A stretch of DNA of 64,000 nt from Hamadaea tsunoensis DSM 44101. Lineage in GTDB: Bacteria > Actinomycetota > Actinomycetes > Mycobacteriales > Micromonosporaceae. The position numbers and the translations under genes were made by a program. Shown one piece after another: positions 17,561-26,900 of the stretch. The stretch is taken from positions 1 to 64,000 of the forward strand of contig NZ_AUAX01000017.1 of assembly GCF_000428945.1 (NCBI RefSeq). Reading direction: 5' to 3'. Position 1 is the first letter of the stretch; the number at the start of each line of letters is the position of its first letter. The notes beneath the pieces were generated by a model. It was given only the letters and a program-made list of their open reading frames with translations, had not been told where the DNA came from and made no database searches.

Positions 17561-18150
17561 CCGAGTGTCTCCATTAGCTGATAGACGGCCGCTGTCCGCT
17601 CCGCGTCGGTCGGCGCGGCCCGGATCGCCTGCACGGACCGCACGACCGCCGGATCACGGATGAACTCCTCCGGTTCGAAGCCGGGCCGGCCCGGCGCCAT
17701 GCCCAGGAAGGTGATCGGCATGCGCACGACGACGCCCGGCGCGGGCGGATCGGGGCTGACCGACGGGCTCACACCGATGTCGATCGGCGGGGTCGGCGTC
17801 ACGAAGATGCCCGGCGGCGGGGGCGGCGGAGGTGGTGGCGGCGGCCCAGGCGGCGGTGGCGGAGGCGGAGGCGGTGGAGGCGGCGGTGGCGGAGGAGGGC
17901 CGGGCGGCGGCGGCGGAGGAGGGGGTGGCGGGGGAGGAGGCGGTGGCGGAGGGGGCAGAGCGACCGCCGGACCCGGGAACATCGCACCGGAGACCTTGCG
18001 CCACAACGCCATCGGGTCGCCCGTGAGGGCGCTCCGCTCGTCGTCGGTCAGGTCGTATCCGGCGAGGGCCGCCTGCGGGTCGGACCGCACGGCGAGCAGG
18101 AAGTCGTAGTCGGTCTGCGCGCGAAGCATCACTTCGTGGAAGTCGCTCAT
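17557..18150 (-). CDS. Borosin-like RiPP precursor with 46-proline segment
   Basis: 197 residues from the ATG at 18150. Residues 1-55 form a helical leader (MSDFHEVMLRAQTDYDFLL, then DPQAALAGYDLTDDERSALTGD) that aligns with the borosin-binding domain of SonA (DP/NP-x-A...LT-D-E...TGD). Residues 66-83 are 18 prolines, then Gly84, 17 prolines (85-101), Gly102, 11 prolines (103-113). Residues 114-197 hold a hydrophobic Pro/Val/Ile-rich stretch (GIFVTPTPPIDIGV, VVVRMPITFLGMAPG) and a charged helical tail ending QLMETLG. Proline nitrogen cannot be alpha-N-methylated, so the methylated core is more likely residues 114-160. The run codes as GC-rich triplets and is prone to length change. No clear ribosome site was found; an in-frame ATG further upstream (18276) is less likely. 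Confidence 0.85.
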   Translation of the reverse strand: MSDFHEVMLRAQTDYDFLLAVRSDPQAALAGYDLTDDERSALTGDPMALWRKVSGAMFPGPAVALPPPPPPPPPPPPPPPPPPGPPPPPPPPPPPPPPPPPGPPPPPPPPPPPGIFVTPTPPIDIGVSPSVSPDPPAPGVVVRMPITFLGMAPGRPGFEPEEFIRDPAVVRSVQAIRAAPTDAERTAAVYQLMETLG

Positions 18151-18345
18151 GCGGCGCCGACGCGCGCGTTGGATCCGGTCATCGAATGCTCCAGCGGAAT
18201 GGGCGGGCAAGCAAAGGATCGAATCACAAGCTAACATCGGTTTTAGGTATGCAACGGACAGATCGCCCTGATTCACGCGGCCGGGGATACGCTGTGGGCG
18301 AAATCCGCGCGTGTCATTCGCTTGTGGACAGATGCGAGGCGGCGC
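18151..18345 (-). promoter_or_regulatory. Probable promoter region of the RiPP operon
   Basis: 195 bp between the nitrate reductase stop and the precursor start, both on the minus strand. The middle (about 18220-18270) is distinctly AT-richer than its surroundings, with TTGCAT on the minus strand followed by TAAAAC and TTAGCTTGTG. No confident -10/-35 pair or operator palindrome can be named. This is the only sensible place for the operon promoter unless it is read through from the reductase. Confidence 0.35.
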
Positions 18346-21300
18346 TCAGTAGACGTCGCGGACGTAGCGCTTGTCGGCGGCCAGCCGCTTGACGTACGCG
18401 TCGGCGGCCTCGCGGCTCAGGCCGCCGTGCGCGGCGACCGCGTCGCGTACCGCGGTGTGCACGTCCTTGGCCATGCGGGCGGCGTCGCCGCACACGTACA
18501 GGTGGGCGCCCTCGTCGAGCCACCGCCAGAGCAGCTGGCCGTGCTCGCGTACGCGATCCTGGACGTAGACCTTGTTGCGTTGATCGCGGGAGAAGGCGGT
18601 GTCGAGGCGGGCGAGGGTCCCGTCGGTACGCAGCGCCGCCAGCTCGTCGCGGTAGTAGAAGTCGGTGGCCTGGTGCTGCTCGCCGAAGAGCAGCCAGTTG
18701 GCGGCCCGGTGGCCCTGGGCGCGGCGGTCGTGCAGGAAGCCGATGAACGGGGCGACGCCGGTGCCCGGACCGATCATGATCATCGGAGTGTCGGGGTCGG
18801 CCGGCGGCCGGAAGTGCGGCGAGGGCTGGACGTGCACGGTGATCGGCGTGCCGGCCGGCGCGTCGGCCAGGTACGCCGAGCAGACGCCCTTGCGGGCCCG
18901 GCCGAGCGGGCTGTCGTAGCGGACGACGGAGACGGTGAGGCTGACCGCGGCCGGATCCAGCCGCGGGCTGGAGGAGATCGAGTAGGAGCGGTTGCGCAGC
19001 CGTCGCAGCGTGCCGGCCCATTCCTGGGCGGTGGCCCGCACGGGGTGCTCGCCGAGGACGTCGGGCAGTTGCCGGCCGAACGTCCACTTGGCCAGCTCGC
19101 CGGTGTTGTCGGGGCGCAGCAGGCGGCGCAGGTTCGCCTCACCCGTACGCTCGGCGACGAAGCCGAGCAGCCCGCTGGTGATCGCGGTGAGGTCGAGGTG
19201 CTCGCGCAGCGCCTCGGCGAACGGGAGGGTGCCGGCGCCGTCGAGGTCGACCGGGGTGTCGGCGTCGAGGCCGGTGAGCGCGAGCCATTCGGCGACCAGG
19301 CCCGGGTCGTTGACCGGCCGGACGGACAGCGCGTCACCGGCCTGGTAGCGCAGGGCGGTGCCGGTGAGGTCGAAGGTGAACCGGCGGACCTCCTTGCTGG
19401 AACCGGGCAGGCTGAGCAGTTCGTTGCCGACCAGGGGGACCGTCGCGACCGGCGGGGCCGTCGCTGCGGGCGGTGCGGGCGGTGCGGGCGGTGCGGGCGC
19501 TGCGGTGACCCGGGCCGCCACCGGCTGCCGGGTCAGGGCGGCGACGACCTGGTCGAGCCAGGCGGTGGCGGTGGGCTCGAAGTCGGGCTCGCAGTCGGCG
19601 CGGGGCGTGATGCGGGTGGCGCCCAGGGTTTCCAGGCGCTGGTCGAGGCGGCGGCCGTGGCCGCAGAAGTCGCTGTAGGACGAGTCGCCGAACGCCAGGA
19701 TCGAGTACCGCAGGTGGTCCAGGGGCGCGTCGGCGGCGGTGAGGGACTCCCAGAAGCCGCGGCCGTTGTCGGGGGCGTCGCCGTCGCCGAAGGTGCTGGT
19801 GACCAGCAGCAGATCACCGGCGGGCAGGGCGGTGACGTCGGCCTGGTCCATGTCGCGCACGGTCACGGCGTGCCCGGCGGCCGCCAGGCGCCGGGCGGTG
19901 GTGGCGGCGAACTGTTCGGCGTTGCCGGTCTGCGACGCCCACAGCACGGTGACGGCCCGGCCCGGCGGTGGGGCGTCCGGGCTCTCGGCGGCCAGGACGC
20001 TGTCACCGCCGACGGACCGGTCGCCGGTGAACCAGCCGGCCAGCAGCCCGTCGACCCAGGCGGTGTGCTCGGGCCGCAGCGGTGCGCCCGGCGGTAGTAC
20101 CGGCACGGCGGCCGGACGTCGCGGCAGGCCGGTGAGGAACCCGGCCAGATACGAGCGTTCGCGGTCGTCGAACGCGGGCGGCCGGACGTCGGCGACGCCC
20201 AGCAGGCCGGCCAGCTCGGAGTGCGGTGCGGCGGCGACTGCTGGGTCCTCGGCAGGTTCGGCCCGCGGCGGGGAGATGACCACGGGCACGGCCGACCTGG
20301 CCAGCGACACCGCGCAGACCTTGAGCTCCGGCTGGAACGACAGCGGGTCGACGGCGTCGTTGGTGACGGCGTTGACGCTGAGGTACTCGCCGAACAGGTC
20401 GTTCCAGTGGAACGGGGCGAAGCAGCAGCCGGGCATGACGCGGTCGGTGAGGGCGGCGGGCAGGACCGCCTTGCCGCGGCGGGAGGCGATCTCGACCGGG
20501 TCGCCGTCGGCGATGCCGAGCGTACGGGCGTCGTCGGGATGGATCTCGACGAACGGGCCCGGGTTGAGCCTGTTGAGCTTGCCCACCTTGCCGGTCTTGG
20601 TCAGCGTGTGCCACTGGTGCTGGACCCGGCCGGTGTTGAGGACGAACGGGTAGTCGTCGTCGGGCATCTCCCGGGCGGGCAGGTGCGGCCGGGAGAAGAA
20701 CACCGCCCGGCCGGACGCGGTCGGGAACCGCGGCCGCCCGTCGTCGCCGAGGTAGCGGATCGGATTGCGGTCCGGGCCGCCCGGCGCCGCGGGCCACTGC
20801 ACCGGCGTGGAGCGCAGGCGTTCGTAGGTGACGCCCGTCAGGTCGTAACCGGTCTTCGGGTTGCGGGCGCCCTTGAGTTCCTCGAAGACCTCCTCCGCGC
20901 TCGCGTACGCGAAACCGTCGTAGCCCATGGCCTGCGCGACCCGGGCGATGATCAGCCAGTCGGCGGTCGCCTCGCCGGGCGGATCGGCGGCGGGCCGGGC
21001 CAGGGTGAGGTTGCGCTCGCTGTTGACCAGGACGCCCTCGGTCTCCGTCCACAGCGCGCCGGGCAGGATGACGTCGGCGTACCCGTTGGTCTCGGTGTCG
21101 GCGAAGACGTCCTGGGTGACGACGAACTCGGCGGTCTCCAGCCCCGCGATCACGGTCTTGCGGTTGGCCACCGACGCGACCGGGTTGGTGCAGATGATCC
21201 AGCACGCCTTGATCCGCCCGGCGGCCATCTGCTCGAACATGTCGACCGTGCCGGTCCCGACGCCGTCCGCGCGCAGCGTACCGGTGGGCAGGCGCCACAG

Positions 21301-22425
21301 GTCCTCGACGAACGCGCGGTCGCCGTCGACGAGGACCGAGCGCTGGCCGGGCAGCCCGGGTCCCATGTAGCCCATCTCGCGGCCGCCCATGGCGTTCGGC
21401 TGCCCGGTCAGCGAGAACGGGCCGCTGCCGGGACGGCAGATCGCGCCGGTCGCCAGGTGCAGGTTGATCAGGGCGTTGGTGTTCCAGGTGCCGTGCGTGG
21501 ACTGGTTGAGGCCCATCGTCCAGCACGACATCCATTCCCCGGCCTCGCCGATCCAGCGCGCCGCCGTACGGATGTCCGCCTCGGCCAGGCCGGTCAGCTC
21601 GGCCACCGCCGCGGGCGGGTAGTCGGCCAGGAAGTCGGCCATCGCCGCCCAGCCCTCGGTGTGCTCGGCGATGAACCCCGGATCGGTGTGCCCGCCGTCG
21701 GCCAGCAGGCGCAGCAGGCCGTTGAGCAGGGCCAGATCCGTCCCCGGCTGGATCTGCAGGAACAGGTCGGCCTTGTCGGCGGTGGCGCTGCGGCGCGGGT
21801 CGACGACGATGAGCTTCGCCCCGGCCTTGACCCGCTCCATCATCCGCAGGAACAGGATCGGGTGGCAGTCGGCCATGTTCGCGCCGATGACGAGGAAGAC
21901 GTCCGCCCGCTCGAAGTCCTCATAGGACCCCGGCGGGCCGTCCGCGCCCAGCGACAGCTTGTATCCGGTCCCGGCGCTGGCCATGCACAGCCGCGAGTTC
22001 GACTCGATCTGGTTGGTGCCGATGAAGCCCTTGGCGAGCTTGTTCGCCAGATACTGCGCCTCCAGGCTCAGCTGCCCGGACACGTACAGGGCGAAGGCGT
22101 CCGGGCCGTGCTCGTCGATGACGGCCCGAAACCGTCGCGCGGTCCGCTCGATCGCCTCGTCCAGCGGCAGCGGCACCGGCGCGGCGGCGCGTTCCGGCCG
22201 GGTCAGGGCCGTCGTCAGCCGCCCCGGCGCGGCCAGCATGTCGGCGGTCGTGGCGCCCTTGGTGCACAGCCTGCCGAAGTTCGCCGGATGCGCCTTGTCG
22301 CCGGACGCCTTGCGTACCGTGCGCCGCCCGTCCGGGCCGACCTCGACGTCGAGGACCATGCCGCAGCCGACCCCGCAGTAGGAGCACACGGTGCGGACCT
22401 GCGTCGAGCGGGTTGCTGCGGCCAT
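18346..22425 (-). CDS. Assimilatory nitrate reductase fused to CysJ-like flavoprotein
   Basis: 1,359 residues. Residues 1-60 hold a 4Fe-4S site (Cys14-x2-Cys17-x3-Cys21, Cys54). A molybdopterin oxidoreductase core follows ([52 protein letters not shown]) with the C-terminal dinucleotide-binding domain ([14 protein letters not shown]). From about residue 825 a flavodoxin domain begins ([12 protein letters not shown]), then FAD-binding ([10 protein letters not shown], about 1145) and NADPH-binding ([19 protein letters not shown], about 1215) modules ending KRYVRDVY as in sulfite reductase alpha subunits. The fusion should reduce nitrate to nitrite with NADPH without separate ferredoxin. Cytoplasmic, as no twin-arginine signal is present. 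No nitrite reductase or transporter lies nearby. Confidence 0.93.
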   Translation of the reverse strand: MAAATRSTQVRTVCSYCGVGCGMVLDVEVGPDGRRTVRKASGDKAHPANFGRLCTKGATTADMLAAPGRLTTALTRPERAAAPVPLPLDEAIERTARRFRAVIDEHGPDAFALYVSGQLSLEAQYLANKLAKGFIGTNQIESNSRLCMASAGTGYKLSLGADGPPGSYEDFERADVFLVIGANMADCHPILFLRMMERVKAGAKLIVVDPRRSATADKADLFLQIQPGTDLALLNGLLRLLADGGHTDPGFIAEHTEGWAAMADFLADYPPAAVAELTGLAEADIRTAARWIGEAGEWMSCWTMGLNQSTHGTWNTNALINLHLATGAICRPGSGPFSLTGQPNAMGGREMGYMGPGLPGQRSVLVDGDRAFVEDLWRLPTGTLRADGVGTGTVDMFEQMAAGRIKACWIICTNPVASVANRKTVIAGLETAEFVVTQDVFADTETNGYADVILPGALWTETEGVLVNSERNLTLARPAADPPGEATADWLIIARVAQAMGYDGFAYASAEEVFEELKGARNPKTGYDLTGVTYERLRSTPVQWPAAPGGPDRNPIRYLGDDGRPRFPTASGRAVFFSRPHLPAREMPDDDYPFVLNTGRVQHQWHTLTKTGKVGKLNRLNPGPFVEIHPDDARTLGIADGDPVEIASRRGKAVLPAALTDRVMPGCCFAPFHWNDLFGEYLSVNAVTNDAVDPLSFQPELKVCAVSLARSAVPVVISPPRAEPAEDPAVAAAPHSELAGLLGVADVRPPAFDDRERSYLAGFLTGLPRRPAAVPVLPPGAPLRPEHTAWVDGLLAGWFTGDRSVGGDSVLAAESPDAPPPGRAVTVLWASQTGNAEQFAATTARRLAAAGHAVTVRDMDQADVTALPAGDLLLVTSTFGDGDAPDNGRGFWESLTAADAPLDHLRYSILAFGDSSYSDFCGHGRRLDQRLETLGATRITPRADCEPDFEPTATAWLDQVVAALTRQPVAARVTAAPAPPAPPAPPAATAPPVATVPLVGNELLSLPGSSKEVRRFTFDLTGTALRYQAGDALSVRPVNDPGLVAEWLALTGLDADTPVDLDGAGTLPFAEALREHLDLTAITSGLLGFVAERTGEANLRRLLRPDNTGELAKWTFGRQLPDVLGEHPVRATAQEWAGTLRRLRNRSYSISSSPRLDPAAVSLTVSVVRYDSPLGRARKGVCSAYLADAPAGTPITVHVQPSPHFRPPADPDTPMIMIGPGTGVAPFIGFLHDRRAQGHRAANWLLFGEQHQATDFYYRDELAALRTDGTLARLDTAFSRDQRNKVYVQDRVREHGQLLWRWLDEGAHLYVCGDAARMAKDVHTAVRDAVAAHGGLSREAADAYVKRLAADKRYVRDVY

Positions 22426-22580
22426 GACGCTCCTTCATTCAGGACCGCCTCGACCGTAGGAAACACACGTGACACGAACGTGACGCACGTCGGCGTGCAG
22501 CTGTTTCGGCTTGCGCACGACGGCCGTCCGACGGTCGTGACCGCCGGACGCGCCGGAAATCCGGTGGTTGCGACGCCGGG

Positions 22581-23231
22581 TCAGGAAGTCGCTTCGGCCC
22601 ACTGGGCGGCCGTCGCGGGATCGTAGTAACGGGTGAACCCGCAGCCCCAGGCGATCGCTGCCTGGGTGGGCGTACCGCCCCAGCGGGGTTGGCCGCTGAC
22701 GAGCAGGCGGGTGCCGGGTCCGTAGGCGGGGACGCCCTCCAGCGCCGGAGGTGCCGGCATCAGGTCGACCGTGACCGTGTCTGCCGATCCGCCGCGGAAC
22801 CACCGGTGGACCTCGAAGGTCACCCCTTCCAGGGGCAGCGCGACCCCGGTGCGGTTGCTGAGCGGCGGGCCGATGCGGACGACCGTCCCGTCGAACGAGA
22901 ACGCCCGGTCGGCGAGGGTCTTCGCCGAGTACTGCACGGCGCAGGATTGCGCGGGGCTGTCCGGCAGGGGACCGTATCGGCCGCCGTCCGGCGTCGGTGT
23001 CGGTGTCGCCGCCGCCATCGCCGCCGGCGGCTGCGGCGTCGACCGGTGCGTCGCGGCGTAACCGGCGATCGAGCCGGCCACCAAAACCGCGGCGCCGCCG
23101 GTCGACAGGAGCCGTACGCGGCGGCGACGTACGCGCTGCCGGGCTCCCTCGGCCAGCCGGCCGGGCCCGGGTGCCCGGGCGGCGTCGGAGTGGAACAGGT
23201 CCCGCAGGTGCTGCTCGGTCTGCCCGGTCAT
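22581..23231 (-). CDS. Membrane-anchored partner of the SigE-family sigma factor
   Basis: 216 residues. Residues 1-40 are cytoplasmic with a basic cluster (RQRVRRRRVRLL), followed by one transmembrane helix (about 42-60) and an extracellular part with two Cys and a TPTPTP linker. It starts inside the sigma factor stop (ATGA at 23228-23231). Position and topology are those of a regulatory or anti-sigma-like partner, though no ZAS zinc motif (HxxxCxxC) is present, so direct sigma inhibition is unproven. Confidence 0.75.
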   Translation of the reverse strand: MTGQTEQHLRDLFHSDAARAPGPGRLAEGARQRVRRRRVRLLSTGGAAVLVAGSIAGYAATHRSTPQPPAAMAAATPTPTPDGGRYGPLPDSPAQSCAVQYSAKTLADRAFSFDGTVVRIGPPLSNRTGVALPLEGVTFEVHRWFRGGSADTVTVDLMPAPPALEGVPAYGPGTRLLVSGQPRWGGTPTQAAIAWGCGFTRYYDPATAAQWAEATS

Positions 23232-23731
23232 CGAGACTCCTCCAATTCTGCCGTGGACGCCCGCAGGGTCGCGAGCGCGCGGGACGCCGTCGCGCGTACG
23301 GCACTGGCGGTGACGCCCATCGCCTCGGCGATCGCGGCGTCGTCGAGGTCGGCGTAGTAGCGCAGGACGAGGACCGTCCGCGCCCGCGGAGCCAGGCGGC
23401 CCAGCAGCCGGCGGAGTTGGTCCCGGGTGGCGACGGCCTCCTCGTGATCGCCGCGGTCGACCACGTCCACCGCCTCGGCCGGGCGCTCGTACGCCGACCG
23501 CCGCCGCCACCACGACAGGTGCGTGTTGAGCAGCATCCGCCGCACGTACGCGAGCGGGCTGCGGGCCGCGCGTACCTTGCGCCAGTGGCGGAACGCGTCG
23601 GCGAGGGCCGTCTGGGCGAGGTCCTCCGCCCGGTGCGCGTCGCCGGTCAGCACGAAGGCCAGCCGCAGCAGGCTCTCGCCGTGCGCCGCGACGAAGTCCT
23701 CGAAGGTGTCGAAGGTCCCGTGGTCCGCCAC
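23228..23731 (-). CDS. SigE-family ECF RNA polymerase sigma factor
   Basis: 167 residues. Region 2 is seen in FVAAHGESLLRLAFVLTGDAHRAEDLAQTAL and region 4 in LAPRARTVLVLRYYADLDDAAIAEAMGVTASAVRATASRAL. The short length and absence of a C-terminal extension match the actinobacterial SigE-type ECF family (TIGR02983-like), not the true mycobacterial SigE. Co-transcribed and translationally coupled with the membrane protein that follows, a typical sigma/sensor pair. Targets cannot be told. Confidence 0.92.
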   Translation of the reverse strand: MADHGTFDTFEDFVAAHGESLLRLAFVLTGDAHRAEDLAQTALADAFRHWRKVRAARSPLAYVRRMLLNTHLSWWRRRSAYERPAEAVDVVDRGDHEEAVATRDQLRRLLGRLAPRARTVLVLRYYADLDDAAIAEAMGVTASAVRATASRALATLRASTAELEESR

Positions 23732-23934
23732 ACCGCTTAAGACGCATCACGACCGCCGGTCCGCTGCATCCGATCCCGGCCGGATCCGCGTACGCCGGTG
23801 GGCCAGCTCACATCAGGGGTGCTGACCTGCGTACACGCGGCTGGAGAAGGGCGTGGGACGGCCCGGTGGAACGGGATGGAACGCCTCCATCAGGGCGGCA
23901 GAGCGCCGCACGCACGATGGGGGAGGGCGCAGGG

Positions 23935-26900
23935 ATGCGCAGGACATGGACGGCGAACAGCTCGTTCCAACTGATCGCGGCCGGCCTGGGGGTGGCCCTG
24001 GTGGCGGCCGGGCTGGTGGCCTCGGGGCCGCCGCCGACGACGCATCGGGCCGCGCCGGCCATGGTGCCGGCCGCGGCGGACAGCTGCGGTGACGCGACCG
24101 GCACGGGCGCGACCACGGCGAGCGTGCCGGCGCCGACGGTGCCCGACCACGAGGAGATGGTCGGCCCGGCCGAGCCGCTCACGCATGTGGTGGCCTGGGG
24201 CGGCGCGCAGGTCGCGATCAAACCGGGGGCGCTGGCCAAGGCGACGGGCATCGGCATCAGCGGGCTGCCGGCGACCGACCTGGCGCCGATGGACGGCGGC
24301 ATGACCGACGTGACGGGCAAGGCGCGGCCGGGCTTCCGGTTCACGCCGCACCCGTTGCAGTTCCTCAAGGACGTCGAGGTGACGCTGCCGTATGATCCGG
24401 CGCTCGTGCCCGACGACTTCACCGCGTCGGACCTGTACACCTACTTCTACGACGACGTCGCCCACTGCTGGCAGGTGCTGCAACGGGAGTCCGTCGACGA
24501 GACCGCGCACACCGTCACGTCGCTGACCAGCCACTTCACCGACTTCGTGAACGCGACGGTGACGGCGCCGGAGAGCCCGCAGAACGTGTCGTTCAACCCG
24601 ACGCAGATCAAGGGGCTCCAGGTCGCCGACCCGGCCGCGCAGGTGCGGCTGATCAACCCGCCGACCGCCGACAGCCGCGGCGACAACCGGCTCAGCTATC
24701 CGATCGAGACGCCGCCGGGACGCCACGGCGTACAGCCGACGCTGGCGGTGTCCTACTCGTCCGCGGGCGGGGACGGCTGGCTGGGGCTGGGCTGGGATCT
24801 CACGCTGCCCGGCGTCTTCGTCGACACGCGGTGGGGCGTGCCCCGCTACGACACCGCGACCGAGACCGAGACCTACCTGCTCAACGGGCAGCAGCTGAAC
24901 CCCGTCACGTATCGCGGGCCGGCGGTCGCGCGTACCGCGGAGAAGGTCTTCCACCCGCGTGTGGAGGGGTCGTTCGCGCGGATCGTGCGCCACGGCGCCG
25001 ATCCGAAGTCCTACACCTGGGAGGTGACCGACAAGACCGGCGTGCGGTCGCTGTACGGCGGCGCCGGGGCGACGCTCACCGACAACGACGGCAACGTCTA
25101 CCAGTGGGCGCTGCGCGAGGTGCGCGACCCGCACGGAAACGTCATGACCTTCACGTACGCGCAGGTCGACGACACCGGTCTGGACGGCGGCACGGAACCG
25201 GGCCGCAACCTGTACCCGAAGAAGATCACCTACACCGGGACGGGCACCACCCCCGGCCGGTACGCGGTGACCTTCGTCCGCGACCGGGAACTGAACGAGC
25301 CCCTGCGGGCCGACAAGTCGATCGACGCCCGGGGCGGCTTCAAGCGGGTGACGGCCGACCGGCTGCGACGCGTCGACGTGACCCTCGACGCCACCGTGGT
25401 ACGCCGGTACGAGTTCGCCTACACCCAGGGCGCCTTCGACAAGACGCTGCTGAAGTCCGTGACGCAGCTCGACGGCGCGGGGACGGTGTTCACCCGGCAC
25501 GACTTCGCGTACTTCGACGACATCCGCGACGCCCACGGCGACTACCAGGCGTTCAAGAGCGCCGACTGGACCGTGCCGGGCGACGGGCTCAGCCAGACCG
25601 CGGTCGACATCACCGACGACGACGCGGGCGACGCCAGCGCACTGAACGCCGGCAAGAGCACCAGTGCCGGCGGCCACCTATACGTCGGGGTCGGGGAGTC
25701 GCCCAGCAAGTCCGGCACCGTGGGCCTGAAGACCGGTTTCCAGCACACCTCCGACGAGGGCGTCCTGGCGCTCGTCGACGTCGACGGGGACAACCTGCCG
25801 GACAAGGTGTTCCGCGACGGCGGCACGGTCCGCTACCGCAAGAACCTGTCCGGACCGCACGGCCAGCCCCGCTTCGCCGACGAGGCGAAGACGCTGAACC
25901 TGCCGTCGATCCAGGGTTCGAGCAGCAACACCCTGACGCTCGGCGTCGAGGCGTACCCGGGGGCGGCGGCGCTGCAGCTGGACTACGTCAACACCTTCGT
26001 CACCGAGGACACGTACTTCAGCGACGTGAACGGGGACGGCATCGTCGACCTCGTCAACGGTTCGAGCGTCCTGTTCGGCCGGGTCGGCGCGAACGGCGTA
26101 CCCGTGTACGGGGTCAGCGCCGACACTCCCGTACCGGTGGCGTCCGGGGCGGTCGACACGACCGGCCTGCTGGGCGACCTTGCCCCCGACCGGGAGCGGA
26201 TGGCCGACTCGTACCCGCTGCTGGACACCGTACGCCGCTGGGTCGCGCCCTACGCGGGCGTCGTACGCGTCGACGGCACGGTCACGCTGCAGTCCGGCGG
26301 GGCCGGGGACGGCGTACGCGTCGCGGTGCAGCACGAGGGGACCGAACTGTGGTCCGACACGATCGAGGCGGCCGACTCCTCGCCGCACACTCCGTCCAAC
26401 ATGGACGCCGTCACCGTGGCGGCCGGGGACCGGCTCTACTTCCGGGTCCAGTCGCGCGACGACGGCAGCCACGACGAGGTCGCCTGGGATCCGGTGATCA
26501 CCTATCAGGGCGTACCGGCGACGACGGACGTCAACGGGCTCGACGCGTACCGGTTCCAGGCGTCCGGGGACTTCACGCTCGGCGGCCGGATCGTCACGGT
26601 GAAGGCGCCGCTGACCGGGACCCTGCACCTCTCCGGCGACCTGCACAAGAACGCGGCGACCACCGACGACGTCACCGCGCTCATCACCCGCGACGGTACG
26701 CCAGTCCTGCAGCAGACCCTGCCGGGCGGCTCGGCCGGTACGGTGGCGGTGAACCTCGACGTCAACGTCCAGAAGGGACAGACGCTCGCGTGGCGGGTCC
26801 AGGTCGACTCGCCGATCGACGCGAGCCGGATCGCGTGGGTGCCGCGGGCGTTCTACACCGCGGCGGACGGCGTCGACCGGCTGACCGATCCGCAGGGCAA

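Noticed and set aside
17810-17957. GC triplet repeat considered as a CRISPR or noncoding microsatellite
   Set aside because: No spacers; all triplets are in frame with the precursor protein.
17660-18109. Glycine-rich open frame on the plus strand opposite the polyproline precursor
   Set aside because: It is the complement of the proline codons (NGG/CCN), has no ribosome site and no independent features. The minus-strand frame shows a borosin-like leader and ATGA coupling, so it is the real gene.
22581-23231. Membrane protein called a classical zinc anti-sigma factor
   Set aside because: Topology and location fit, but there is no HxxxCxxC motif, so the label is kept general.
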